A stretch of 64,000 bases of DNA from Actinoplanes sichuanensis (GTDB taxonomy: Bacteria; Actinomycetota; Actinomycetes; Mycobacteriales; Micromonosporaceae): assembly GCF_033097365.1 (NCBI RefSeq), contig NZ_AP028461.1:8370001-8434000 (forward strand), given 5' to 3'. A model generated the notes under the pieces. It was not told where the DNA came from. It did no database searches and saw only the letters and a program-made list of their open reading frames with translations. The translations under genes were made by a program, and so were the position numbers. The first letter of the stretch is position 1. Each line of letters starts with the position of its first letter. Positions 1-7,862 of the stretch are shown here, piece after piece.

Positions 1-624
1 CCCTCCCCCACCGACGTTCCCTCCTCCACCGGCGCCTCCCTCTCCTCCGTCAGCGCCTCCCCCTCTGACGCTTTCTCCTCCGCCGACCCGCCCTCCCCGA
101 TCGGCGACGGGGCCGATCTTCGGACGGGGCATTCGTTCCTGTACGTCTCCGGGGAGATCGGCATCGGCGCGGGGCTGGTGATCGACGGCGAGCTCTACCG
201 CGGAGTGCGGGGCTGGAGCGGCGAGATCGGGCACGTCACCGTCTATCCCGACGGTCGGCCGTGCCGGTGCGGCGCCCGCGGATGCCTGGAGCAGTACGCC
301 GGACAGGAAGCCCTGGCCCGGGACACGCAGCTGGCCGCCGCCGCGCTGGGTATCGCGCTGTCGGCCGTGGTCAACCTGCTCGACGTGCCGGTGATCGTGC
401 TCGGTGGCGCCTACGCCCCGATCTTCGGCACGCTGCGCGACGGCATCGAGGCCGAGCTGCGACGCCGGGTGCTGACCGCGGGCCTCGCACCGGTCGCACT
501 GCGCCCGGCGGCACTCGGGCCGGACGCGGCGATGCGGGGCGCGGCGGACACGATCATCCGGGTGGTACGCGAGGACCCGGCCGCCTGGCTACGCCGCTTC
601 TCCGGGCCGTCACCCACCCGGTGA
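1..624 (+). CDS. ROK-family protein (sugar kinase or repressor), C-terminal part
   Basis: The reading frame is open from the first base, so the gene begins outside the window. The visible part carries the ROK core motifs: SGEIGIGAGLVI, then GEIGH followed by a Cys cluster CRCGARGCLE, which is the zinc-binding ROK signature. ROK proteins are either glucokinase-like kinases or sugar-responsive repressors; the N-terminus that would show a DNA-binding helix is missing, so the role is open. Odd feature: the first 40 or so visible residues are a Ser/Pro/Asp low-complexity stretch placed directly before the conserved beta-strand FLYVSGEIG, where other ROK proteins have ordered sequence. The end of the protein (RRFSGPSPTR) is ordinary. 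Confidence 0.85.
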   Translation, partial: PSPTDVPSSTGASLSSVSASPSDAFSSADPPSPIGDGADLRTGHSFLYVSGEIGIGAGLVIDGELYRGVRGWSGEIGHVTVYPDGRPCRCGARGCLEQYAGQEALARDTQLAAAALGIALSAVVNLLDVPVIVLGGAYAPIFGTLRDGIEAELRRRVLTAGLAPVALRPAALGPDAAMRGAADTIIRVVREDPAAWLRRFSGPSPTR

Positions 625-629
625 CCCGC

Positions 630-662
630 GGCTCGACCCACCCTGCGCCATCGGGTCGAGCC
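630..662 (+). terminator. Stem-loop after the ROK gene
   Basis: A perfect 10-bp stem (630-639 with 653-662, GGCTCGACCC / GGGTCGAGCC) lies six bases after the stop codon of the ROK gene. There is no T-run, so this is a candidate terminator by position and stem only. Confidence 0.4.
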
Positions 663-782
663 TCTGGTCGGGCACGCCGCGGCGCTCGGGCCGTGAACGG
701 CGGGATGTTCGGCTCGGGTGGGGTACCCGGGACGTGCCTCCTGGTTGAGGTGAGGACGCGTGGCCGTACCGCTGCGGGGTTG

Positions 783-829
783 AAAAAACGGCGACCACCG
801 GCCCTCGGTGAGAGGGACGGTGGCCGCCG
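783..829 (-). terminator. Intrinsic terminator of the vWA/solute-binding gene
   Basis: An imperfect 12-bp outer stem (789-800 with 818-829) encloses an inner CCCTC/GAGGG stem. On the minus strand it is followed by CGTTTTTTC, giving a classic stem plus T-run just downstream of the stop codon of the minus-strand gene. Confidence 0.75.
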
Positions 830-846
830 GGTGTGTCGTTCGTTTC

Positions 847-2649
847 CTAGATGACGCCGGTCCGCGAGCCGATGGCCTGCGCGAAGATGCTGGTGATCTT
901 CGTGGGGTCCGGGGCCAGGAAGACGCCGCTGTTGCTGTTCGGGAGGGCGTCCCGCAGCATCTTCAGCTCGTCCACGCTGACCTTGTCGCCGATGCCGATG
1001 AGCACCAGGCGGATCGGCCTCTTCGGGTCCTGGGCCTTCTTGAGCGCGGCGACGACCTGGTCCTTGTCGAGGCCGGCGCTGTTCTCGTTGGCACCGTCGG
1101 TGAAGAGGATGACCGAGTTGATCTTCTGCGGCGAGTAGTTCTTCTTCACGTGGTTGTACGCGTCGAGAACCGTGTCGTAGAGACCGGTACCGCCGTCCTT
1201 GTTCGGGTCCAGCTGCGCGATCGAGTTCTGCAGCTTCTCTCGGCCGGTGGTCAGCGAGGTGATGCCGACCAGCTGCTTCCAGGGCCTGGAGCCGTTCTCG
1301 TTGGTGGAGAACCGCCACACGCCGACCGACCACTTGTTACTGAAGAGCGAGAGGCCCACGCTGGCGGCGGCCTGGGTGACCTGCGCCCGGGTCTTGCCGC
1401 CGGCGGTCGGCACCGCCTCGCCCATCGAGCCGGACGTGTCGAACACGGTGAGTGCCTGACCCGGCTTGGTGGTCGCGATCCAGCCACCGACCACGGCGCT
1501 CAGGTCGGCGCCGGTGAGAGCGGCCGACGCCGCGGTGCCCTCGGCCGACTTGGTGGCCGCGGGGGTGACCGCCGGGGACGCCTTGGGCGCACCCATCGGG
1601 GCCGGGAAGTTCGCGCCGTAGCTGCCGTCCGGCGCCCGCAGACCGGCCGCGGCCAGCGCGTTCTTGGCGACGGCGGACTGGAGCTGCTCGAGCAGGTCCT
1701 CGGCGGCGTTCTTCTTCTGCTCGTCGACCACCTGCGGCATGATCGTGTACGGATAGTCCAGCGGCGCCGGGCTCGGCTCCATGTAGATGGCACTGAGCGG
1801 GATGGCCGGGCGCTCCGCGTTGTAGGCGACCACGTCCTCCTCGGACAGTGGAGCCGCGCTCACCGTGTTGCTGCTCCCGATGTCGGCTTCCGACTTGGGG
1901 AACTTCGCGACCAGCTCCTCGCGCAGCACGGCCTTGTTGGTGTCCAGCGCGGTGAGCGCCCGCGACTTGGCCTTGAGGGCCTCGATCGGGTCGCCGCCGA
2001 CCGCGCCGGAGGCCTGGCTGAGCGCCAGCAGGCTGGTCAGGCCGGACGCGTCCTGCGTCGGGTCCATGATGCCGACCTGGAGCGGCTCGTCGGTGGAGAA
2101 GTTCGTCAGCAGGTCGCCCCAGCCGATCGACTTGTTGGGCCAGCCGAAGTTCTTGGCGATCGGCTCCGGCATCGCCAGCACCAGCGGGCTCTGCGCGACC
2201 GACGTGGCGGTACGCGGCAGGAAGCCGGCCGCCTCGGTCTGAATACGGAGCAGCCAGGTGGAGGAGTCCGGAACCCAGACGTCCGGAACCTGCTTGGCGT
2301 CGGGGGCCGGGTTGAGGCCGATGAGGGCGACCGAGTGGTCGCGGGTGACCGCGCTCGCGATCGTCGCCGGAAGCTCGTCGGTGACGTCGACCGCGATGCA
2401 GGTGCCGTCGATTTCGGCACCCGCCTTGGTCCACTGATCGGCGACCGACTTGATGGCGGGCACGATCTCGGGAGCGGCGGCTACGTTCAGTCGCACGGAT
2501 CCGGAGCATCCGGAGGCGGCGAACTGCTGATAGCCCAGGTACGTCCCCGCAATTACGACGACTATCGCCATCGCACCTCCGACGACGCCCGCTCCCTTTG
2601 AGTTGAAGTTTCTACGATGGCGGCCAGACACGCGCTCCATAGTGCGCAT
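847..2649 (-). CDS. Membrane-anchored solute-binding / von Willebrand factor A domain protein
   Basis: This 600-residue protein has one N-terminal membrane segment (about residues 20-45), then an extracellular solute-binding-type domain (about 50-350), then a vWA domain (about 395-600). The MIDAS metal site is visible as FDTSGSMG and the later FTDGANEN. Proteins of this architecture are common in actinobacteria and are thought to act at the cell surface in metal-dependent protein binding; no substrate can be named. A second ATG three codons in (position 2640) is an alternative start, and neither has a clear Shine-Dalgarno. The gene stands alone with its own terminator. Confidence 0.9.
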   Translation of the reverse strand: MRTMERVSGRHRRNFNSKGAGVVGGAMAIVVVIAGTYLGYQQFAASGCSGSVRLNVAAAPEIVPAIKSVADQWTKAGAEIDGTCIAVDVTDELPATIASAVTRDHSVALIGLNPAPDAKQVPDVWVPDSSTWLLRIQTEAAGFLPRTATSVAQSPLVLAMPEPIAKNFGWPNKSIGWGDLLTNFSTDEPLQVGIMDPTQDASGLTSLLALSQASGAVGGDPIEALKAKSRALTALDTNKAVLREELVAKFPKSEADIGSSNTVSAAPLSEEDVVAYNAERPAIPLSAIYMEPSPAPLDYPYTIMPQVVDEQKKNAAEDLLEQLQSAVAKNALAAAGLRAPDGSYGANFPAPMGAPKASPAVTPAATKSAEGTAASAALTGADLSAVVGGWIATTKPGQALTVFDTSGSMGEAVPTAGGKTRAQVTQAAASVGLSLFSNKWSVGVWRFSTNENGSRPWKQLVGITSLTTGREKLQNSIAQLDPNKDGGTGLYDTVLDAYNHVKKNYSPQKINSVILFTDGANENSAGLDKDQVVAALKKAQDPKRPIRLVLIGIGDKVSVDELKMLRDALPNSNSGVFLAPDPTKITSIFAQAIGSRTGVI

Positions 2650-2820
2650 GTCCGAAGCTGAATGCCATATACGTTCGGACGAAAATTACTCAGATTGGCG
2701 CTTCCCGATCTAGAAAACACCCAGAGTGATGACGTCGTCTCGATGTGTATCAACTTTGACCTGCGACATGCCGGTTTTGAGATATTTTCGCAACCGACAC
2801 GCCGCAATGTCCGAACTTCC

Positions 2821-3873
2821 CTATGATCTGATCATCGGCGGATTCCACCGGAGCAGGCAGGTCGGGGTCGGTTCACCGGTCGGTTCACCTTGGAGTCCCG
2901 GAATTCCGGTCTCCGGGTCGATGCGGAAAACGGTCACGTTGTGTGAACGCTGATTGGTCACGTAGAGGTGATCGCCGAGCAGAACCATGTGCCTCGGCCA
3001 CACCCCACCGGCCGGCACCTCGGCGACCAGCGTGACGTCGTCGCCGTTCCAGGCGAAGGTCGAGACGGTGTCCGGCCCGCGATTGGCCACATAGACGAAC
3101 CGACCGTCCCGGCCCATGGTGATCTCCGACGGGTAGACCGGACCGGCCGAGGTGCTGGTGGCGATCTCGCCGCGCGGCTCCAGCACCGGAGCGCCGGCCG
3201 CGCGGTGCCAGCTGAGCGTGCCGGTCAGCTCGCCGACCAGCAGAAGCGCCCCGTCGGCCGATCGCAGCAGGTGCCGCGGCCCGGTGCCCGGCTTCGCCTC
3301 CACCGCGGTCTCCGGCAGGCCCAGACGGCCCGTGTTCGCGTCCAGCCGGGCCCGCCACACCCGGTCCGAACCCAGGTCGGAGATCAGCACGTCGGCGCCG
3401 TCCGGGACCACCTGGTGCGCATGCGGGCCGGCCTGGCGTTCCGCGTCCGGGCCGGCGCCGGTCAGGGTCAGCGAGTCGCTGCGCTCCCCCGGCACACCAG
3501 CGCCGTCGAGCGGGTGCACCGACACCGAGCCGCTCGCGTAGTTGGCCACCACCAGATGCCGCCCGTCACCGGTGACCGCCAGGTGACACGGATCCGAACC
3601 GCCCGTGGACCGCGTCGTCAGCGGGATCAGCGAGCAGTCCGGCGCCACCGAGAAGGCCGAGACCGTGCCCTGGTCCAGCTCGTTCACCGCGTACAGGACC
3701 GGAAGGGTGGGGTGCTGCGCCAGGAAGGACGGCGACGGGGTCCGGGCGGCCAGCCCGAGCCGGGTCAGGTCCCCGGTCACCGGATCACGCCGCAACAGCG
3801 TGATGCCGTCCCCCTCACCTCCCTTGTCACCCGTGTAGCAGCCGACGAAGACGTACTCATGGCTCGAACCCAT
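2821..3873 (-). CDS. Lactonase-family seven-bladed beta-propeller protein
   Basis: The 350-residue protein begins YVFVGCYTGDKGGEGDGI and runs through repeated blades such as FLAQHPTLPVLYAVNE and YPSEITMGRDGRFVYVANRG, the pattern of the cycloisomerase/6-phosphogluconolactonase (YbhE/Pgl) family. Family members hydrolyse sugar lactones in the cytosol; there is no signal peptide here, which agrees. The true substrate cannot be read from sequence and many family members are not pentose-phosphate enzymes. The start ATG has GGTGGG a few bases upstream. No operon partner is evident. Confidence 0.85.
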   Translation of the reverse strand: MGSSHEYVFVGCYTGDKGGEGDGITLLRRDPVTGDLTRLGLAARTPSPSFLAQHPTLPVLYAVNELDQGTVSAFSVAPDCSLIPLTTRSTGGSDPCHLAVTGDGRHLVVANYASGSVSVHPLDGAGVPGERSDSLTLTGAGPDAERQAGPHAHQVVPDGADVLISDLGSDRVWRARLDANTGRLGLPETAVEAKPGTGPRHLLRSADGALLLVGELTGTLSWHRAAGAPVLEPRGEIATSTSAGPVYPSEITMGRDGRFVYVANRGPDTVSTFAWNGDDVTLVAEVPAGGVWPRHMVLLGDHLYVTNQRSHNVTVFRIDPETGIPGLQGEPTGEPTPTCLLRWNPPMIRS

Positions 3874-3986
3874 GCGTCGATCCCACCACAGAACGCCGGG
3901 AACGCACGGCAGGACACCGCCGCCGGCGGCGCGGACCCCCGTTGATCGCCCGCGCTGCCGGCAGCGGTGCCGCCGGTGCTCCCCGA

Positions 3987-4775
3987 TCAGCCGTTCAGCA
4001 ACTCGTAGGCGTCCGCCGTCGCGGCTACCGCGTCGGAGGGGGTTTCGATCGGGGACGCCTGGCCGTACTGGTCGTAGACGACCTCGTAGGTGGCCGCCTT
4101 CGCCTTGCCGGCCGCCGGGATCTTGACGACGGCCTTGGTGACCCGGCCCGCACCGTCGAGCGTCACCTCCAGGGGTACCGTCTTCGCCTTCTCGCCGAGC
4201 GCCTTGAGGGTGTCCGCGTCGACGATCTCGGCCACGGTCGACCTGGTCAGGTCGGTGGTGCCGGTGTAGGTGCCGCTGCCGGTCTCCTTGAGGTCGGCGG
4301 CGGCGGTCAGCAGCGTGCTCACATAACCCGGGTCGGTCTCACCGGCGTAGGTGAGGTCCTCGGCCGAGTCCTTGGAGAGCTTGCTCTGGTCGAGCTTCAT
4401 CCACTTCTTCGGGAACTTCGGCAGTCCGGCCCCGGCCGGCGCGTTGTCGAAGGCGATCTTCGCGTACGCCTGCTTCTCGACGACCAGGAACTTCATCGTC
4501 AGGGTCATCTCGGAGTCCGGGATCTTCTCGAAGAAGTCACTGGTGACCGACTTGTGCGGGGCGTCCAGCACGCCGCTGAACGACTGCTGCCCGCCCTTGA
4601 CCGAGTAGTGGAACGCCGGAGTGGTGCGGCCCGGCACCCCCTTCGCCAGGGTGGTGGCGGCGGAGACCTGCTCGACCGTCTCCTCGACCGTGTCCGCTAC
4701 GCCACAAGCGCTCAGCCCGGCGCCGGCGATCAGCAGGGCGCCGGTCAGAGCCAGGCGCTTGGTGAGAACGTTCAT
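3987..4775 (-). CDS. Lipoprotein, LppX/LprAFG-like
   Basis: Starting at the ATG at 4775, the protein has a lipoprotein signal peptide with lipobox LSAC (Cys about residue 24), followed by a roughly 235-residue beta-rich domain. The sequence YSVKGGQQSFSGVLDAPHK and later blocks resemble the LppX_LprAFG family, which in mycobacteria carries or transfers lipids across the envelope. An upstream in-frame GTG (4793) would add MRKDKT, but that stretch contains the Shine-Dalgarno (AGGAAAG, eight bases before the chosen ATG), so the ATG is preferred. It is divergent from the SARP gene, sharing about 140 bp of upstream DNA. Confidence 0.8.
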   Translation of the reverse strand: MNVLTKRLALTGALLIAGAGLSACGVADTVEETVEQVSAATTLAKGVPGRTTPAFHYSVKGGQQSFSGVLDAPHKSVTSDFFEKIPDSEMTLTMKFLVVEKQAYAKIAFDNAPAGAGLPKFPKKWMKLDQSKLSKDSAEDLTYAGETDPGYVSTLLTAAADLKETGSGTYTGTTDLTRSTVAEIVDADTLKALGEKAKTVPLEVTLDGAGRVTKAVVKIPAAGKAKAATYEVVYDQYGQASPIETPSDAVAATADAYELLNG

Positions 4776-4912
4776 CGTCTTGTCTTTCCTCACGAGGTTC
4801 GCGGTGCGTTGATGGACACAGGCTCCTGGAGACGACTGCCGATGCGCTGCGGCTATGCTGCTGCCGGCTGCCGTTCCGCTGCCGTCGATGGAAACCGCAG
4901 GTCAGACAGGGG

Positions 4913-6490
4913 GTGCCGGTGACCGACCAACCCGTGTCCGGCGCGCTGCGGTTCGAGGTGCTGGGTCCCGTCCGGGCCCTGCGGGACGGACTGCCGATCG
5001 ACCTCGGCCCGGCGAAACAGCGTGCCGTCCTCGCCGTCCTCCTGCTGAGCCCGGGCAAACCGGTGCCGACCCACCGGATCGTGGACGCCGTGTGGGGTGA
5101 CGAGCCCCCGGAGAACGGCACCAACGTCGTTCAGAAGTACGTGGCCGGCCTGCGGCGTGTGCTCGACCCCGACCGGTCCCCGCGCACCTCCGGCGAGTTA
5201 CTGACGCTGACCGACGGCGGTTACGTGCTCCAGGTCGGCGCCCTCGACACCGAGGACTTCCGCAACCGGCTGGCCCGCGCCGACGCCGAGCGCCGCGCCG
5301 GTCGGCTGGAGGAGGCCGCCCGGATCGCCCACAGCGCCCTCGACCTGTGGCACGGCGAGGCCCTCGGCGGGCTCACCGGCCCGATCTTCGACTCCGCCCG
5401 GACCCGGCTGGTCGAGGAGCGAGCCAACGCCTGTGAACTGTGGGCGGACATCGAGCTGTCCCGCGGCGGGTTCGCCGGGCTGGTGTCTGAACTGTCCAGA
5501 CTGGTGCAGGAGTTCCCGTTACGCGAAGGGCTGCGGGCCCAACTGATGATCGCCCTGCACCGCAGCGGACGGCAGGGCGAGGCGCTCGCCGTCTTCCGCG
5601 ACACCCGTGAGTATCTGCTGGACGAGCTCGGCGTCGAACCCGGGGAACGGCTCCAGGAGACGCACCGGCGGATCCTGCGCAACGAGCCGATCCCGGCCGC
5701 GGTGATCCCGGCCGCGGCGGTCCCGCAGCCACGTCAGCCGGAGAGCGTGGCCCCGTACTCTCCGGCGCCCTTGCCGTACCCGTCGGCGCCCCCGCCGCAC
5801 GCCATGATGCCGGGGCTGCCGTTCATGCCCCGCCGGTCCGGCATCCTGTGGGCCGAGGTGATCCTCGCCGCGGTGCTGCCGCTGGTGACCTGCTCGTTCG
5901 GCAGCTGGCTGTACTTCGCCTACGCGGCGTACCAGCGGCGGTCGATCAATCACGTGCTCGTCGCCTGCGGGTATCTCGCCGCGGTCTTCGCGGTGCTCGT
6001 GCTCCAGTTCGCCGACCCGAGCGCACCGGAAGCCGAGATGATCTCCGATGCCGAGGCGGGCGCGATCCTGCTGGCACTCCTCGTCATCGCCGTCGCCGCG
6101 TTCCACGGCGCGATCCTGGCCTGCTATCCCGGCGACACCCGGCGCGCCCGCCACCAGCGTGACCTGGCCCGGCAGTACGCGACGTTCCACCCGGCCGCGG
6201 CCCTGCAGGCCGGCATCGGCCGGCCCGACCTGCTGCGATCCTTCGACGACGGTGGACTGGTGGACCTCAACCACGCGCCGGTGCAGGAGATCGCCCGGGT
6301 ACAGGGGATCAACCCGATCGAGGCGCATCGGATCGCCGTCGACAGGTTCGAGAACGGGCCCTACCGCGACCCGTCCGACCTGGTACGACGCGGCCTGCTG
6401 CGGCCGAAGACACTGCGGCGCGTCGCACCGTGGCTGATCTGCGTGCCGCCGGTGGCACCGGTCCGGGCCGACACGCCGGATCTGCCCTAG
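4913..6490 (+). CDS. SARP-type regulator fused to membrane segments and a ComEA-like helix-hairpin-helix
   Basis: Residues 10-95 form the winged-helix DNA-binding domain of SARP/BTAD regulators (FEVLGPVRALRDG, then the DAVWGDEPP helix) and residues 100-255 the bacterial transcriptional activator domain (ending in LGVEPGERLQETHRRIL). A Pro-rich linker follows, then three hydrophobic segments (about 308-335, 345-365, 383-405), and finally a C-terminal region VDLNHAPVQEIARVQGI ... GPYRDPSDLV that looks like the ComEA-type helix-hairpin-helix. Known SARPs are soluble activators of secondary metabolism; tethering one to the membrane and adding an HhH is unusual. Two leucine codons are TTA (5198 and 5519). 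The start GTG at 4913 could also be the GTG at 4919. Its stop shares CTAG with the convergent cvnD stop. Confidence 0.9.
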   Translation: MPVTDQPVSGALRFEVLGPVRALRDGLPIDLGPAKQRAVLAVLLLSPGKPVPTHRIVDAVWGDEPPENGTNVVQKYVAGLRRVLDPDRSPRTSGELLTLTDGGYVLQVGALDTEDFRNRLARADAERRAGRLEEAARIAHSALDLWHGEALGGLTGPIFDSARTRLVEERANACELWADIELSRGGFAGLVSELSRLVQEFPLREGLRAQLMIALHRSGRQGEALAVFRDTREYLLDELGVEPGERLQETHRRILRNEPIPAAVIPAAAVPQPRQPESVAPYSPAPLPYPSAPPPHAMMPGLPFMPRRSGILWAEVILAAVLPLVTCSFGSWLYFAYAAYQRRSINHVLVACGYLAAVFAVLVLQFADPSAPEAEMISDAEAGAILLALLVIAVAAFHGAILACYPGDTRRARHQRDLARQYATFHPAAALQAGIGRPDLLRSFDDGGLVDLNHAPVQEIARVQGINPIEAHRIAVDRFENGPYRDPSDLVRRGLLRPKTLRRVAPWLICVPPVAPVRADTPDLP

Positions 6491-7086
6491 CGGGCCGCGG
6501 CGGCGGCCATCTGACGGCGCGCCACGTACTCCACCAGCTCGATCAACACGTTACGGGCGGCGCCCTGGTCACGCGCGTCGAACAGCACGACCGGGACACC
6601 CGGGTCCAGATCGAGCGCGCGGGCCACCGCCTCCGGCGCATATTGGGGCTGGGTGTCGAAGCAGTTCACCGCGACCACGAACGGCGTACCGCGCTGCTCG
6701 AAGTAGTCGATGGACGGGAAGCAGTCGGCGAGCCGGCGGGTGTCGGCCAGCACCACCGCACCTAGCGCACCCTGCGACAGCTCGTCCCACAGGAACCAGA
6801 ACCGGTCCTGGCCGGGCGTGCCGAACAGGTAGAGCTGGAGATCCTCGGTGATGGTGATCCGACCGAAGTCCATGGTCACCGTGGTGGTGGTCTTCGCCTC
6901 CACACCGGAGACGTCGTCGGCGCCCTCGGCTCCGGTGAGAATCTCCTCGGTCTGGAGCGGCCGGATCTCACTGACCGATCCGACCATCGTGGTCTTACCC
7001 GCCCCGAAGCCGCCCGCGATGAGGATCTTGAGGGCGACGGGAATGCGCGACGATCCGCCGTTGCGGTCAGAGCGCACGGAGTCCAT
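6487..7086 (-). CDS. cvnD: Conservon small GTPase CvnD
   Basis: This is the GTP-binding member of an actinobacterial conservon, related to MglA/Ras-like GTPases. The P-loop GGFGAGKTT lies at residues 25-33, the switch-like region carries TTTTVTMDFGRI, and FGTPGQDRF is the G3 equivalent; VNCFD corresponds to the NKxD position but is degenerate, as is usual in this family. The start at 7086 (MDSVRSDR) is chosen because it overlaps the end of cvnC by 20 bp, the normal conservon arrangement; an upstream in-frame start at 7116 would add ten residues inside cvnC. It works downstream of the CvnA sensor at the membrane, with CvnB and CvnC, in a G-protein-like signalling complex described in Streptomyces. 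Confidence 0.92.
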   Translation of the reverse strand: MDSVRSDRNGGSSRIPVALKILIAGGFGAGKTTMVGSVSEIRPLQTEEILTGAEGADDVSGVEAKTTTTVTMDFGRITITEDLQLYLFGTPGQDRFWFLWDELSQGALGAVVLADTRRLADCFPSIDYFEQRGTPFVVAVNCFDTQPQYAPEAVARALDLDPGVPVVLFDARDQGAARNVLIELVEYVARRQMAAAAAR

Positions 7087-7432
7087 TGACAACCGCCTTG
7101 AGTACGTCGACGTCATGCGGCTGCGAGGCAGCCGGGGGTTCGTACAGCGAGATCAAACCCGCTGAGCGTAGATCACCGAGGAACACCCGGACCACGCCGA
7201 CCGCCAGGTCGAGCTGAGAGGCCAGCTCGACCACGGAGATCGGCTCCCAGGCCGCTGCCACGATGGCGTGGTGCTCCGGCTGCAACTGCTGGCCGGAGGT
7301 GAGGTCGGGCACCGTCGCCACGACGAACGCGACCAGGTCGAAGTCGCAGTCCGCCGGGGCGACACGTCCGCCGGTCATCGCGTAGGGACGCACCACCGGG
7401 CCCGCGTCGTTGTCCAGCCAGTCGTGAGTCAC
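7067..7432 (-). CDS. cvnC: Conservon DUF742 protein CvnC
   Basis: The 121-residue protein matches DUF742: VVRPYAMTGGR near the N-terminus and a winged-helix-like core ISVVELASQLDLAVGVVRV ending with GLISLYEP. The family is the third gene of conservons and may bind DNA or partner proteins; its biochemical role is not settled. It starts at a GTG eight bases after the cvnB stop codon and overlaps cvnD, so translation is probably coupled along the operon. Confidence 0.92.
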   Translation of the reverse strand: MTHDWLDNDAGPVVRPYAMTGGRVAPADCDFDLVAFVVATVPDLTSGQQLQPEHHAIVAAAWEPISVVELASQLDLAVGVVRVFLGDLRSAGLISLYEPPAASQPHDVDVLKAVVNGLRAL

Positions 7433-7442
7433 ACGCGGCTGC

Positions 7443-7862
7443 TCAGAAGACGTCGGACGGTGTGAGCACCGTCCGTTCGGGGGCGGCCATCGTCTGGCCG
7501 ACCCGGGTGACCAGCATCGCCATCTCGTAGGCGATCAGGCCCAGGTCGGCGTCGGCGGACGCGAGCACGGCCAGGCACGCGCCCTGCCCGGCGGCGGTGA
7601 CGAAGAGGAAGGCCTCCTCCATCTCCACCACCGTCTGACGGACCGGCCCGGCCTCGAAGTGCCGGCTCGCCCCCTTGGCAAGGCTCTGGAAACCGGCCGC
7701 CATCGCCGACAGGTGCTCCGCGTCCTCCTGGTTCATCGCCGCCGACGCCCCCAGCATCAGGCCGTCGGCCGAGAGCACCACCGCCTGCTGCGCGGTTGGC
7801 ACCCGCTCGACCAGGTCGTCGAGGAGCCAGGTGAGATTCGCGCTCTGCTTCGTCTGTGCCAC
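7443..7862 (-). CDS. cvnB: Conservon roadblock/LC7 protein CvnB
   Basis: The 139-residue protein is a roadblock/LC7 domain: LTWLLDDLVERVPTAQQAV, then VVLSADGLMLGAS, and a Gly/Ala-rich middle. In conservons CvnB pairs with the GTPase CvnD much as MglB pairs with MglA, where the roadblock protein is the GTPase-activating partner. The GTG start follows the cvnA TAA directly (TAAGTG), with GGAGAAGG upstream inside cvnA, a sign of tight translational coupling. Confidence 0.93.
   Translation of the reverse strand: MAQTKQSANLTWLLDDLVERVPTAQQAVVLSADGLMLGASAAMNQEDAEHLSAMAAGFQSLAKGASRHFEAGPVRQTVVEMEEAFLFVTAAGQGACLAVLASADADLGLIAYEMAMLVTRVGQTMAAPERTVLTPSDVF

Noticed and set aside
808..2601. Long open frame on the plus strand opposite the vWA gene
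   Set aside because: Its translation is Arg/Gly/Val-rich with no motif, typical of the antisense of GC-rich coding DNA; the minus strand has a vWA domain with MIDAS and a terminator.
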